DNA of 64,000 nucleotides from positions 310,001 to 374,000 of the forward strand of contig CANLQG010000003.1 in assembly GCA_947493195.1 (NCBI GenBank), in the 5' to 3' direction. Shown piece by piece: positions 32,681 through 41,641 of this stretch. The stretch is from an uncultured Sphingomonadaceae bacterium (GTDB taxonomy: Bacteria > Pseudomonadota > Alphaproteobacteria > Sphingomonadales > Sphingomonadaceae). The notes under the pieces were generated by a model. The model ran no database searches, was not told the DNA's origin, and worked only from the letters and a program-made list of their open reading frames with translations. Numbering within the stretch: the first letter of the stretch is position 1; every line of letters starts with the position of its first letter. The position numbers and the translations under genes are program-made.

Positions 32681-32817
32681 GTATCCACTCGTTCTTGTTT
32701 GCCCGCTCCCCGTCGGGCCGAAAAGTCCAGATTTGTCGGGGAGGCACGGCTCCTACAGTCAGGCTTGGCGGGGCGCAAAGGTTACATGCGAAACGGGCGA
32801 ATGCGAAGTTTGGCCGG

Positions 32818-35757
32818 TCAGCGGCCCGACATTGCCTCCCCGCCGGATGCGCCGCCATTTTCGGGCAGCACCGAAATACGCAGCCCCGGACGTGCCGCCA
32901 GATATCGCTGGGCCAGTGCCTGCAGTTCCTGCGGGGTCGCGTCGGAATAGTCGCTGTAGAGCGATTGCAGGTAGATCGCCCGGTTGCGGTCGAAAGCGGC
33001 GCCTTCCAGCTGGTTGAGCCAGAAGGTATGGCCGGTGCTGGCGCGCTCTATGCGCTGCCGGACCGGTTCCACCACGCGGGCCAGTTCGTCCGCTGTCGGG
33101 CCGTTCTCGGCCAGGTCGGCGACGATCGTCTCCGCCTCTTCATAGAAGGCCGGGACGAGCGCGGGGTCGATCTGCGCGAGAGCGAACATAAGCCCGCCCG
33201 ACTGCGTATCGAGCGGCCAGCTGGAGGTGACGAAAGGCGAATAGGCCGCCCCCGCGCGCTCTCGCAGGCCGTCCATCAGGCGGTTGGAAAAGACCTGGGT
33301 AAGCAGGTCGAGCTTGCGGCTCTGCACCAGTCCGGCAGACCCGCCCGCCGTGGGCCATGCGATGACGGCGGCGGCCTGGTCGGGGTCGCCCTGGTGAGCC
33401 AGGTGAACGGGGCCGCTACCAATTTCGGGAAACTCCAGCGGGCGGCTGGCGACATCTTCGCTCAGTGGCATACGCGGATCGAGCGCGCCGAAGGTGCGCG
33501 ACAGTGCCTCCACGGTTGCAGCGCGGTCGATATCGCCGAACACGGCCACCTCGACCGGTCCTTGCGCAAGGAGGCGCGACCACGTGCGGCGGAAGCCTTC
33601 GGCAGTGGCGGCCTCGATCTGGTCCGGCGTCGGGGTTGCAAAACGCGGGTCACGGTCGCGCAGCAGCCAGTCGAGATCACGGTTGAGCACCCCGTTGGGA
33701 TCGCGGTTGTACGATTCGTAACCCAGCAACGCGCTGGCCTTGGCCCGCTCAAACGGGGCAGGGTCCCAGCCCGGCATCTGCAACTTGGCGGCAAACAGGT
33801 AAAGCTGGTTCGCCAGGTCTTCCTGCCGGGTCAGCCCTTCAAACACGAAGGCGCCGTCCTCGATGCGGAAATCGAAGCCCAGCTTGCTGCCCGCCGCAGC
33901 ACGATCAAGGTCATTCTGGTCCAGCGGACCAACCCCTGAATTGACCAGCGCAATGGGGGCGAGATGGGCATAGGCGGCCTCGTCATCGTCGAACCCGCGC
34001 CAGCCTGCACCATAGCGCACACGCACGGTAACGCGGCCCGGTTCGTTGTTGCGGCCGAACAGCAGCGCGCGCACGCCATTGCCGAATTCCAGCTTTTCCA
34101 CGTCCAGCACACCCAGCGGTTCGCGCAAGGACGGAAGCGTAGGCTCACCGACCGGCGGCAGATCGGCAAAGTCGATGGGTTCGGCCTCGTCACGCGCATC
34201 GGCCAGCGCCACCGCAGGCGATTGCAGCGCGGCGCGCAGTTCGGCCTTGTCTGCATCCAGCGGATCGGGCGTCAGCATGACGGCGCGGATAACCTCGCCG
34301 TCGAACAGGCCCTGCGTCGCCTCCTGCACCTGCTCCGGCGTGAAGCGTTCGCTGATGGAGCGGAAGACTTCGAGGAACGTCTCCGGACTGGCGACAGCCT
34401 CGCGAATGTCGACGGCCTGCGTGATCTGGTCTGCCAGTTGCGATCCGGCCTGGATGCGCGACTGTTCCACCATGTCAACAAAGGCCACGTCGAACAGGGC
34501 CACGGCCTGGTCGATCTCGGCCTGGCTGGGGGGTTCCTCCAGCGCATCGGCAATCACGCCGCGCACATCGGCCAGCGCCGCTTCCCAGTTCTCGCCCAAG
34601 GGAGTGATCGAGACGAAGGTGCCATCCACCGTGCGGCTGATCTTGTCGCGCCCGACAGACGCGAGCAGGTAGCTGCCCCCTGCCCTAGCGCGGGTCTCCA
34701 GCCGCCGGTTCAGCACGGCCGCAGCGACCTGTGACAGGAGGTTGCGGCGGTTGTATTCAAGGTTGTCGACCACCTGCACCCAAGGCCGCATCACGGCAAA
34801 GGTCAGAGCGCGGGTCTGGCCGGGTTCGACGATGATTTCCACCTCGCCCACCGGATTGTCGGGATCGGCACCGGGGGGCGCTACGGGATCGCCAAAGTCC
34901 GGTGCGGGCACGGGTTCGCCCGGCACTTCCCAATCGGCAAAGTATTTTTCCACCATGCTGGCGAGCACCTTCACATCGGCATCGCCAACCAGCACCACGG
35001 TGGCATTTTCGGGACGATACCAGCGCTGGTGGAAAGCCTTCACGGCCTCGGCAGTTGCCCCTTCCAGCGTCTCCACCGTGCCGATGGGGCTGCGGTTGGC
35101 AAGCCGCTGCCCGGCGAACAGCGTTTGCGTCGTCGCCTCCTGCACACGCCGCGCAGGGCCGGCCCGCTCGCGCCGTTCGGAAAGCACGATAGGCACGTCG
35201 GTTGCAACGTTATCCGGCGAGAGTGCGGGCTGCGTCACCATGCCGGTGAACAGGCGCACGGCATCATCCATGCTGGTGCGCGTGGCATTGGGCAGGTCCA
35301 GCTTGTAGACGGTCTGCGTCGGGCTGGTGGTGGCATTGGTGTCGTTGCCCAGCGCCGCGCCCTGCCGCTGGAAATGCGGGATTGCCTCGCCCGGGCCGAA
35401 ATATACCGATTCGCGAAACACCAGATGCTCCACCAGGTGAGCGAAGCCGCGCTCTTCCTCGCGCTCGTGAATCGAACCGGCATCGATGGCGACGCGCAGG
35501 CTCATCTGGCAGGGCGGAACTCCGTTCTGCCGCACGGCATAGCGCACGCCGTTGGGCAGTTCCCCGAACAGCCACTGTTCGTCGATGGGGATGTCGGTGC
35601 CGCGATAGATCCACGGATCATCCGGCTCTGCATATTCCGGCGCGTCCGCCTGGGTTGCCGCGATCGTGCAATTGGCCTGGAACTGCGCGAGGGCAGGCGT
35701 TGGGGCGAGCAGGACGAGCGGAAGAAAAGCGAGCGCGGCGCGCGAGAGGAATGTCAT
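32818..35757 (-). CDS. Two-unit M16 family zinc peptidase, secreted
   Basis: 979 aa. Signal peptide (AALAFLPLVLLAPTPALAQ) places it in the periplasm. The inverted zinc motif HxxEH is H107-L-V-E-H111, and residues about 60-510 form the active pitrilysin unit; residues about 520-970 form a second, degenerate unit without HxxEH, completing the clam-shell fold. Similar to the PqqL/zinc-protease family that clears peptides. I start at ATG 35757; the open frame continues 178 codons upstream into the nfu gene region, which has no such domain. Upstream spacing of 118 nt to the divergent nfu gene holds both promoters. Confidence 0.92.
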   Translation of the reverse strand: MTFLSRAALAFLPLVLLAPTPALAQFQANCTIAATQADAPEYAEPDDPWIYRGTDIPIDEQWLFGELPNGVRYAVRQNGVPPCQMSLRVAIDAGSIHEREEERGFAHLVEHLVFRESVYFGPGEAIPHFQRQGAALGNDTNATTSPTQTVYKLDLPNATRTSMDDAVRLFTGMVTQPALSPDNVATDVPIVLSERRERAGPARRVQEATTQTLFAGQRLANRSPIGTVETLEGATAEAVKAFHQRWYRPENATVVLVGDADVKVLASMVEKYFADWEVPGEPVPAPDFGDPVAPPGADPDNPVGEVEIIVEPGQTRALTFAVMRPWVQVVDNLEYNRRNLLSQVAAAVLNRRLETRARAGGSYLLASVGRDKISRTVDGTFVSITPLGENWEAALADVRGVIADALEEPPSQAEIDQAVALFDVAFVDMVEQSRIQAGSQLADQITQAVDIREAVASPETFLEVFRSISERFTPEQVQEATQGLFDGEVIRAVMLTPDPLDADKAELRAALQSPAVALADARDEAEPIDFADLPPVGEPTLPSLREPLGVLDVEKLEFGNGVRALLFGRNNEPGRVTVRVRYGAGWRGFDDDEAAYAHLAPIALVNSGVGPLDQNDLDRAAAGSKLGFDFRIEDGAFVFEGLTRQEDLANQLYLFAAKLQMPGWDPAPFERAKASALLGYESYNRDPNGVLNRDLDWLLRDRDPRFATPTPDQIEAATAEGFRRTWSRLLAQGPVEVAVFGDIDRAATVEALSRTFGALDPRMPLSEDVASRPLEFPEIGSGPVHLAHQGDPDQAAAVIAWPTAGGSAGLVQSRKLDLLTQVFSNRLMDGLRERAGAAYSPFVTSSWPLDTQSGGLMFALAQIDPALVPAFYEEAETIVADLAENGPTADELARVVEPVRQRIERASTGHTFWLNQLEGAAFDRNRAIYLQSLYSDYSDATPQELQALAQRYLAARPGLRISVLPENGGASGGEAMSGR

Positions 35758-35875
35758 GCTGTCCCTTAGGCCATGAAGCGATGAAGCAAGGGTGAATAGT
35801 CGTGAAGAAAGCCTTGCGCCACCCAAGCGGTTCCCGCCCTTGCGGGTGCCCCGCCCCGCGCCTACATCGCAAGGC

Positions 35876-36457
35876 ATGTTCATCGAAACCGAAACAACGC
35901 CCAATCCCGCCACGCTGAAGTTCCTTCCGGGCCAGCAGGTGATGCCGTCCGGCACTCGCGATTTCGCCACGCCGGAAGAGGCCGAGGCCAGTCCGCTGGC
36001 GCAGGCATTGTTCGACACCGGCGAGGTAACCGGCGTGTTCTTCGGCAGCGATTTCGTTTCCGTCACTTCCGCGCCGGGCGTCGCCTGGGCGGACCTGAAG
36101 CCGCAGGTCGTGGCCGTCCTGCTGGACCATTTCGTCTCGCAGGCGCCATTGTTCACCGGCGGCGATGCCAGCGGCATTTCCGTGCCGCCGGAAGACGAGG
36201 AAGCCGATCTCGGCGATGACGATGGGACGGAAGAGATCGTCGCCCAGATCAAGGAACTGATCGAAACGCGCGTGCGTCCCGCCGTGGCCAATGATGGCGG
36301 CGATATCCGCTATCGCGGTTTCCGCTCCGGCGTGGTGTACCTGGCAATGCAGGGTGCCTGTTCGGGCTGCCCCAGTTCCACCGCCACCCTGAAGCACGGG
36401 ATCGAAGGTCTGCTCAAGCACTACGTTCCCGAAGTGCAGGAAGTACGCGCAGCCTGA
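35876..36457 (+). CDS. NfuA-like iron-sulfur cluster carrier
   Basis: 193 aa. Residues 1-88 are the Nfu N-terminal domain (MFIETETTPNPATLKFLPG) and residues 115-193 the NifU-like domain with the cluster-binding C162-S-G-C165. It carries [4Fe-4S] clusters to apoproteins as a dimer. The start at 35876 opens with the conserved MFIETE, and an open frame reaching 35792 adds unrelated residues. Acidic linker (PPEDEEADLGDDDGTEE) between domains. Next gene 75 nt downstream on the same strand. Confidence 0.93.
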   Translation: MFIETETTPNPATLKFLPGQQVMPSGTRDFATPEEAEASPLAQALFDTGEVTGVFFGSDFVSVTSAPGVAWADLKPQVVAVLLDHFVSQAPLFTGGDASGISVPPEDEEADLGDDDGTEEIVAQIKELIETRVRPAVANDGGDIRYRGFRSGVVYLAMQGACSGCPSSTATLKHGIEGLLKHYVPEVQEVRAA

Positions 36458-36532
36458 TTGCGCTGCGATTGAACGATTGCGCGCCTGTCGCGTTGGCTGG
36501 GTGAAACCAGTTCACCGGAGATAATTCCCCCC

Positions 36533-37126
36533 ATGACCGACACGCTTTCCGATTCCGACCTCGACCTGATCTTCCGCGAAGCGCGCAGCATGAACGGCTG
36601 GCAAGACCGGGAAGTGACCGAGGAACAGATCCACGCCATTTACGAGCTTGCGAAAATGGGGCCGACTTCGGCCAACCAGCAGCCGGGTCGGTTCGTGTGG
36701 TGCAAGTCGAAGGAATCGAAGGAACGTCTGGCGAAGTGCGCGAGCGAGGGCAATCAGGAGAAAATCCTCACCGCTCCCGTCTGCGTCATCATCGGTTACG
36801 ACCTTGATTTCCACGAGCAGCTTCCCTGGCTGTTCCCCCACACCGATGCCAAAAGCTGGTTCGAGGGCGATGAGGATGGCCGCAGGGAAAGCGCTTTCCG
36901 CAACTCCGCCCTGCAGGGTGCCTACCTGATGCTGGCGGCGCGTTCGCTGGGTCTCGATTGCGGTCCGATGTCCGGTTTCGACCAGGATGCGGCAACGAAG
37001 GAATTCTTCGCCGACCAGCCGCGATACCGCGCCGACTGGCTGTGTTCGATCGGTTACGGCGACCGTACCACCATCTTCGAGCGCAGCCCGCGTCCCGACT
37101 TTGATCGCTTCAACCAATTGATCTGA
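36533..37126 (+). CDS. RutE/HadB-like malonic semialdehyde reductase (nitroreductase family)
   Basis: 197 aa flavoprotein of the nitroreductase family. The sequence runs in the order of RutE-type proteins: FREARSMNGWQDREVTEEQI, then AKMGPTSANQQPGRFVW (FMN phosphate contacts), SAFRNSALQGAYLMLAARSLGLDCGPMSGFD (quoted in part) and FERSPRPDFDRF. In the pyrimidine (Rut) pathway it reduces malonic semialdehyde to 3-hydroxypropionate; no other rut genes are nearby, so here it is an orphan and its physiological substrate is uncertain. GGAG lies about 12 nt upstream of ATG 36533. Confidence 0.85.
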   Translation: MTDTLSDSDLDLIFREARSMNGWQDREVTEEQIHAIYELAKMGPTSANQQPGRFVWCKSKESKERLAKCASEGNQEKILTAPVCVIIGYDLDFHEQLPWLFPHTDAKSWFEGDEDGRRESAFRNSALQGAYLMLAARSLGLDCGPMSGFDQDAATKEFFADQPRYRADWLCSIGYGDRTTIFERSPRPDFDRFNQLI

Positions 37127-37152
37127 TCGCAAACGCCCCCTAACCGGAGCGC

Positions 37153-37788
37153 GTGAGAACGCTTGCGATAGAATGTGCGACAGAGGCCTGCTCGGCGGCC
37201 CTGTTCGATGGCTCCTCGCTGGTCGATGGCCGGTGCGAGACCATCGGTCGCGGCCATGCCGAGCGGCTTGTGCCCATGATCGCCGAATTGCCCGAAAGGG
37301 GGCGTGCTGATCGCATCGTAGTCTCGCTCGGCCCCGGCAGCTTTACAGGCGTGCGCATCGGCCTTGCCGCTGCCCGCGCCCTCGGCCTTGCCTGGAACGT
37401 GCCGGTGCTGGGATATCCCACGCTGCATCTGGTGCGCGCGCGCGGCAGCGAGGCGCAGCCCGGCGCAGTCACCGTCTGCATGAACGGGGGCCACGGCGAA
37501 TATTTCGTGCAGAATTTCGCCGCCGACGGAACCGCGCAGGACGAAGTGCGCTCGCTGCCTCCCGCACAGGCTGCACAGGCCGCCCGGTACCGGGTGATAG
37601 CGGGTAACAGGGCGCAGGCGCTGGCAGACCTTCTGGGCGGGGAGACGCTGGCGCTGGAACTGCTGCCCGATGCCAATCACGTCTGCCTGCTGGACGATGC
37701 CCGCCTGTCCGCCGACCTCACCCCGATCTATGGCCGTGGCCCCGATGCGAAGGTGCCGACGCCCAGGGCACGAGGGCGCGACCGGTGA
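37153..37788 (+). CDS. tsaB: tRNA threonylcarbamoyladenosine complex subunit TsaB
   Basis: 211 aa from GTG 37153, preceded by a CGGAG ribosome binding site. ASKHA-fold partner of TsaD that supports synthesis of N6-threonylcarbamoyladenosine at A37 of ANN-reading tRNAs. Motifs: MRTLAIECATEACSAAL, SLGPGSFTGVRIGLAAARALG (quoted in part), PVLGYPTLHLV. The stop overlaps the rimI start (GTGA), the usual tsaB-rimI pairing. Confidence 0.93.
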   Translation: MRTLAIECATEACSAALFDGSSLVDGRCETIGRGHAERLVPMIAELPERGRADRIVVSLGPGSFTGVRIGLAAARALGLAWNVPVLGYPTLHLVRARGSEAQPGAVTVCMNGGHGEYFVQNFAADGTAQDEVRSLPPAQAAQAARYRVIAGNRAQALADLLGGETLALELLPDANHVCLLDDARLSADLTPIYGRGPDAKVPTPRARGRDR

Positions 37789-38240
37789 CCGATGCACTGG
37801 ATGCCATCATGGCCGTCATGGAAGACGCCTTCGATTCGCAGTACGGCGAGGCTTGGACCCGGCGCCAGGTGGCGGATTCGCTCACCTTGCGCAACGTGTT
37901 CTTCACCCTGATTGATGCAGACGGCACGACCGATGGCGATCCCGAAAAGGTGAGCGGCTTCGCCCTCACTCGCCAAGTTCTCGACGAGGAAGAAATACTT
38001 CTGATCGCCGTACGTCCGGCGTATCGCGGGAATGGCGTAGGAAAACAATTGCTTGCCCAAGTCATTGATCGCGCCCGTGCCAGAAATGCCGCACGCGTTT
38101 TTCTTGAAATGCGCGACGGAAACCCTGCCGAGCACCTTTATCGTCGATTCGGTTTCGAAAAAATCGGTCATCGTCGCGGGTATTACCGCGGTGCCGTAGG
38201 CGGACCATTGGATGCCATTACTTTTGCGAAAGATATTTGA
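37785..38240 (+). CDS. rimI: Ribosomal protein S18-alanine N-acetyltransferase (GNAT)
   Basis: 151 aa GNAT acetyltransferase. The acetyl-CoA loop is VRPAYRGNGVGKQLL (the R-x-x-G-x-G motif), followed by FLEMRDGNPAEHLYRRFGFEKIGHRRGYY, of which LYRRFGFEKIG is the RimI hallmark. It acetylates the N-terminal alanine of ribosomal protein S18, or possibly other N-termini. GTG start 37785 overlaps the tsaB stop by 4 nt. Confidence 0.88.
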   Translation: MTDALDAIMAVMEDAFDSQYGEAWTRRQVADSLTLRNVFFTLIDADGTTDGDPEKVSGFALTRQVLDEEEILLIAVRPAYRGNGVGKQLLAQVIDRARARNAARVFLEMRDGNPAEHLYRRFGFEKIGHRRGYYRGAVGGPLDAITFAKDI

Positions 38241-38410
38241 AGAAATCACTTAAGTAAGCGCAATCTTGATACGTTTGTTTATTTTCGACCCTTTTTTTTG
38301 GGATTTATCTTCTGAAACCCTTGTGAATACTCTGTGAAGGCGTAAATGCCCCGCATCCTTCCCGACAAGAGGAAGGTTGAATAACGGGTCCCCCCAATAC
38401 AGAGGTACAC
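38241..38410 (+). promoter_or_regulatory. AT-rich leader and promoter region of mucR
   Basis: 170 nt, much richer in A and T than its surroundings (runs of T near 38278-38300). Ros/MucR proteins bind AT-rich DNA with T-A steps and commonly repress themselves, so this is the likely autoregulatory target. A small stem CCTTCC/GGAAGG (38357-38376) lies in the leader; AGAGG precedes the ATG. Confidence 0.45.
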
Positions 38411-38845
38411 ATGGAAGTTTCCGAAAACGGCGCGAATGAAATGCTGATCACTTTGACAGCAGACATCGTTACCGCCCACGTCGCCAATAATAATGTCGAT
38501 GGTGAAAGCCTGCCGAAACTGATCGAAACCGTCTATGGCGCGCTTTCCGGTCTCGGCAACGAAGAAGTCGTCGAAGAACGCCCCGAGCCTGCCGTTTCCG
38601 TGCGCGCATCGGTAAAGAACGATCATCTCGTCTGCCTGGAAGACGGCAAGAAGATGAAGATGCTCAAGCGTCACCTGATGACTGACCACGGCATGACGCC
38701 GGAAGAATATCGCGAGCGCTGGAATCTGCCCGCCGATTATCCGATGGTCGCACCGGATTATGCGGAAAAGCGCCGCGAACTCGCCAAGAAGATCGGCCTC
38801 GGCCGCAAGCCGGGCCAGAAGCGCGGCCGCAAGAAGGCCAGCTAA
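38411..38845 (+). CDS. MucR/Ros family zinc-finger transcriptional regulator
   Basis: 144 aa. The C-terminal half has the Ros finger, with C-x2-D in place of the second cysteine (CLEDGKKMKMLKRHLMTDH), then MTPEEYRERWNLPADYPMVAPDYAEKRRELAKKIGLG, quoted here only as MTPEEYRERWNLPADYPMV and a basic tail KPGQKRGRKK. Members repress genes for exopolysaccharide, motility and cell-cycle functions by binding AT-rich DNA. Length and layout are typical. It ends in a strong terminator at 38882. Confidence 0.92.
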   Translation: MEVSENGANEMLITLTADIVTAHVANNNVDGESLPKLIETVYGALSGLGNEEVVEERPEPAVSVRASVKNDHLVCLEDGKKMKMLKRHLMTDHGMTPEEYRERWNLPADYPMVAPDYAEKRRELAKKIGLGRKPGQKRGRKKAS

Positions 38846-38881
38846 TCCGCTGAAGTCGGCGCAACTGTCGCGCTTGAGTGA

Positions 38882-38921
38882 AACGCCCCGGGCCTTTATG
38901 GCTTCGGGGTGTTTTCATTTT
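38882..38921 (+). terminator. Rho-independent terminator after mucR
   Basis: AACGCCCCG (38882-38890) pairs with CGGGGTGTT (38905-38913) including one G-T pair, followed by TTTTCATTTT. It ends directly against the first possible start codon of the fur-like gene. Confidence 0.75.
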
Positions 38922-38936
38922 ATGGCGGGACTTGCC

Positions 38937-39365
38937 TTGCATCAGCAGATCGACCTTGAAGCCCTTTGCGCCGAACGCGGCCTGCGGATTACCGACCAGC
39001 GGCGCGTGATCGCGAAGGTACTGTCGGAGAGCACCGATCACCCGGACGTGGAAAAGGTGCACGAACGCGCCAGCGCGGTCGATCCCAAGATCTCCATCGC
39101 CACGGTCTATCGCACCGTGCGCCTGTTCGAAGAGGCGGGCATTCTCGACCGCCACGACTTCGGCGACGGGCGCGCCCGTTACGAAGCCGCACCTGAAGCG
39201 CACCACGATCACCTGATCGACGTAGAAAGCGGCAAGGTCGTGGAATTCGTCGATCCCGAACTCGAGGCGTTGCAAAAGCAGATTGCCGAAAAGCTGGGCT
39301 ATCGCCTGGTCGATCACCGCATGGAACTTTACGGCGTGCGGATCGACCGCGAAAACAAGGGCTGA
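38937..39365 (+). CDS. Fur-family metalloregulator
   Basis: 142 aa from TTG 38937, opening MHQQIDLEALC as in sphingomonad Fur proteins, with GCGGGA 6 nt upstream. ATG 38922 would add five residues but has only the T-tract of the mucR terminator upstream. Winged helix: GLRITDQRRVIAKVL, DVEKVHERA, ISIATVYRTVRLFEEAG. Metal-binding HHDHLID is kept, but the structural CxxC of E. coli Fur (DHLICLDCG) reads DHLIDVESG, as in many alphaproteobacterial Fur/Mur proteins, so iron versus manganese sensing is open. It may act on the Fur box at 21024. Confidence 0.9.
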   Translation: MHQQIDLEALCAERGLRITDQRRVIAKVLSESTDHPDVEKVHERASAVDPKISIATVYRTVRLFEEAGILDRHDFGDGRARYEAAPEAHHDHLIDVESGKVVEFVDPELEALQKQIAEKLGYRLVDHRMELYGVRIDRENKG

Positions 39366-39376
39366 GACCGCCCGGC

Positions 39377-40135
39377 ATGGCACCCGCTGTGGCCCCACCT
39401 GCGGCGATCGCCATATCGCCGCTAGGCTGGCTGCTGATAGCCCTGCGCATATCCATCATGCTGGTCCTGCTGGTGGTATGCGTACCCCTGCACTACCTCT
39501 GGAAGGCGCTGGGCCTGCGCCGTCTGTGGCCGCGCGTCTTCCTGTCCGGGGTGGGCATGGCCGCCGGCCTCGACCTGCGTCGCCACGGCAAGCGGCAGCC
39601 GGGCGCGTTGCTCCTTTCGAACCACGTGAGCTGGCTGGATATCCTGGCGCTTTCGCACGCTGCGAACAGCGCTTTCATCGCGCATGACGGGCTTGCGCAG
39701 TTCGGTTTCCTGAAATGGCTGTGCAGCATGAACGACACCGTCTTCATCGCCCGCCATCGCCGGTCGGACGTCGGTAACCAGGCCGACCAGATCCGCGAGG
39801 CGCTGGCGAATGACGGTACCCTGACGCTGTTTCCCGAAGGCACGACGAGCGACGGAACCGCGATCATTCCCTTCAAGTCCAGCCTGCTCGGCGCGCTGGA
39901 GCCGCTGCCGGAAGGTGCCACGGTGCAACCGGTCGCCCTGGTTTACGACGATGCGCCGGACGTAAGCTGGGTGGGCGAGGAGCCGGGTCTGGACAATTTC
40001 AAGCGCGTGCTCGCGCGGCTCAGGCCAGTGCGGCTCGACGTGCATTTCCTGCCGCCCGTCAGCGGCGACGATCTTGCCAACCGCAAGGCCATCACCGCCG
40101 CGGCCCATGGTGCCATCGGAGCGGTGGTGAATTAG
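39377..40135 (+). CDS. Lysophospholipid acyltransferase (PlsC-like)
   Basis: 252 aa. One N-terminal membrane segment, then the acyltransferase motifs NHVSWLD (HxxxxD, catalytic), a middle ARHRRSDVGNQADQ segment and LFPEGTTSDG (phosphate-binding). It acylates lysophosphatidic acid or a related lysolipid to make phosphatidate. Starts 11 nt after the fur-like stop, so likely co-transcribed. Confidence 0.87.
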   Translation: MAPAVAPPAAIAISPLGWLLIALRISIMLVLLVVCVPLHYLWKALGLRRLWPRVFLSGVGMAAGLDLRRHGKRQPGALLLSNHVSWLDILALSHAANSAFIAHDGLAQFGFLKWLCSMNDTVFIARHRRSDVGNQADQIREALANDGTLTLFPEGTTSDGTAIIPFKSSLLGALEPLPEGATVQPVALVYDDAPDVSWVGEEPGLDNFKRVLARLRPVRLDVHFLPPVSGDDLANRKAITAAAHGAIGAVVN

Positions 40136-40182
40136 CGCGGCAATTGAACCGCGCCCGCACTTCGCCTAAGAGCGCGCGCATC

Positions 40183-41526
40183 ATGAAACCTACCGACACC
40201 CCCAAGACCTACAGGGTCAAGAGCTTCGGCTGCCAGATGAACGTCTACGATGGCGAACGCATGGCCGAACTGCTGGAGGCCAAGGGCATCACCCCCGCCC
40301 CCGAAGGCGAAGCGGCGGACATGGTGGTGCTTAACACCTGCCACATCCGCGAGAAAGCGACGGAAAAGGTCTATTCCGACATCGGCAGGCTGGTGAAATC
40401 CGGCGCGGAGGCGGGGAAGGAACCGCTGATCGCCGTCGCTGGCTGCGTGGCGCAGGCAGAGGGCGAGGAGATCATGAAACGCGCGCCTGCCGTGGGCATG
40501 GTGGTCGGCCCGCAGGCTTATCACCGGCTGGGCGACATGCTCGACCGCGCGGTAAAGGGCGAACGGTCCACCGATACGGACATGCCGGAAGATGCCAAGT
40601 TCGCAGCGCTTCCCAAACGCCAGAAAGTGGCGCCGACGGCTTTTCTCACCGTGCAGGAAGGGTGCGACAAGTTCTGCACCTATTGCGTGGTGCCTTATAC
40701 CCGCGGCGCGGAAATTTCGCGCCCGTTCAGTGACCTGGTGGACGAAGCTGCGAAACTGGTTGACGCCGGAGCGCGCGAGATCACCCTGCTGGGTCAGAAC
40801 GTGAATGCGTGGAGCGGCGAAGACGCGAAGGGTCATGCGGTTGGCCTCGACGGCCTGATCCGGGAACTGGCCAGGCTGCCCGACCTGCAGCGCATCCGCT
40901 ACACCACCAGCCACCCGAACGACGTAACCGACGGCCTGATCGCCGCGCACGGCGAGGTCGACAAGCTGATGCCCTACCTGCACCTGCCGGTGCAAAGCGG
41001 CAGCGACCGGGTGCTGAAAGCGATGAACCGCTCGCACACTGCCGAGAGTTATCTCAAACTGCTCGAACGGTTCCGCGCGGCACGGCCGGACATTGCGCTA
41101 TCGGGCGACTTCATCATCGGCTTCCCGGGTGAGACCGAGGCGGAGTTCGCACAGACGCTCGATATCGTCGATGCCGTGGGCTACGCGCAGGCCTTCAGCT
41201 TCAAGTACTCCCCTCGCCCCGGAACACCCGCCGCCAGCATGCCCGATCACGTGGCGATGGAGGTGATGGACGAACGACTCCAGCGCCTGCAGGCGCACCT
41301 GAACCGTGACCAGTATGCCTTCAACAAGGCGAGCGTGGGCAAGACCTGCGACGTGCTGATCGAGCGCAAGGGCCGCAAGCCGGGCCAGTGGCTGGGCAAG
41401 TCGCCGTGGTTGCAGTCCGTGTTCTTCGACAGCGAATTGCAGATCGGCGATACCGTGCGCGCCGAACTCGTCCACGCCGGGCCAAGCTCCCTCCAGGGGC
41501 GGCTACTGGAGCACGCGGTCGTCTAG
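40183..41526 (+). CDS. miaB: tRNA-2-methylthio-N6-isopentenyladenosine synthase MiaB
   Basis: 447 aa radical-SAM methylthiotransferase acting on i6A37 of UNN-reading tRNAs. N-terminal cluster cysteines C17 (SFGCQMN), C53 (NTCHIRE) and C88 (AGCVAQ); radical-SAM cluster C161-x3-C165-x2-C168 (CDKFCTYC); GDFIIGFPGETEAEF; and a C-terminal TRAM domain. ATG 40183 is preferred; TTG 40144 would add 13 residues. First gene of the conserved miaB-phoH-ybeY-corC run. Confidence 0.96.
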   Translation: MKPTDTPKTYRVKSFGCQMNVYDGERMAELLEAKGITPAPEGEAADMVVLNTCHIREKATEKVYSDIGRLVKSGAEAGKEPLIAVAGCVAQAEGEEIMKRAPAVGMVVGPQAYHRLGDMLDRAVKGERSTDTDMPEDAKFAALPKRQKVAPTAFLTVQEGCDKFCTYCVVPYTRGAEISRPFSDLVDEAAKLVDAGAREITLLGQNVNAWSGEDAKGHAVGLDGLIRELARLPDLQRIRYTTSHPNDVTDGLIAAHGEVDKLMPYLHLPVQSGSDRVLKAMNRSHTAESYLKLLERFRAARPDIALSGDFIIGFPGETEAEFAQTLDIVDAVGYAQAFSFKYSPRPGTPAASMPDHVAMEVMDERLQRLQAHLNRDQYAFNKASVGKTCDVLIERKGRKPGQWLGKSPWLQSVFFDSELQIGDTVRAELVHAGPSSLQGRLLEHAVV

Positions 41527-41641
41527 CCTATTGTTGCATAGCGGTGACTTTCCACCGCCATCTTGACCCGTCCAGCTTGCCAGCGCGCGGGTGAGGCCTA
41601 TCTTTGCCGGTAGCCAATCGAAAGGAATCGCCAAGAGCCGC

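Noticed and set aside
32818-36291. A 1157-codon version of the M16 protease
   Set aside because: The signal peptide is internal at 35757, and the extra 178 codons overlap the divergent nfu gene.
38898-38921. ATG 38898 as the start of the fur-like gene
   Set aside because: It lies inside the terminator hairpin loop of mucR and would add residues absent from Fur homologues.
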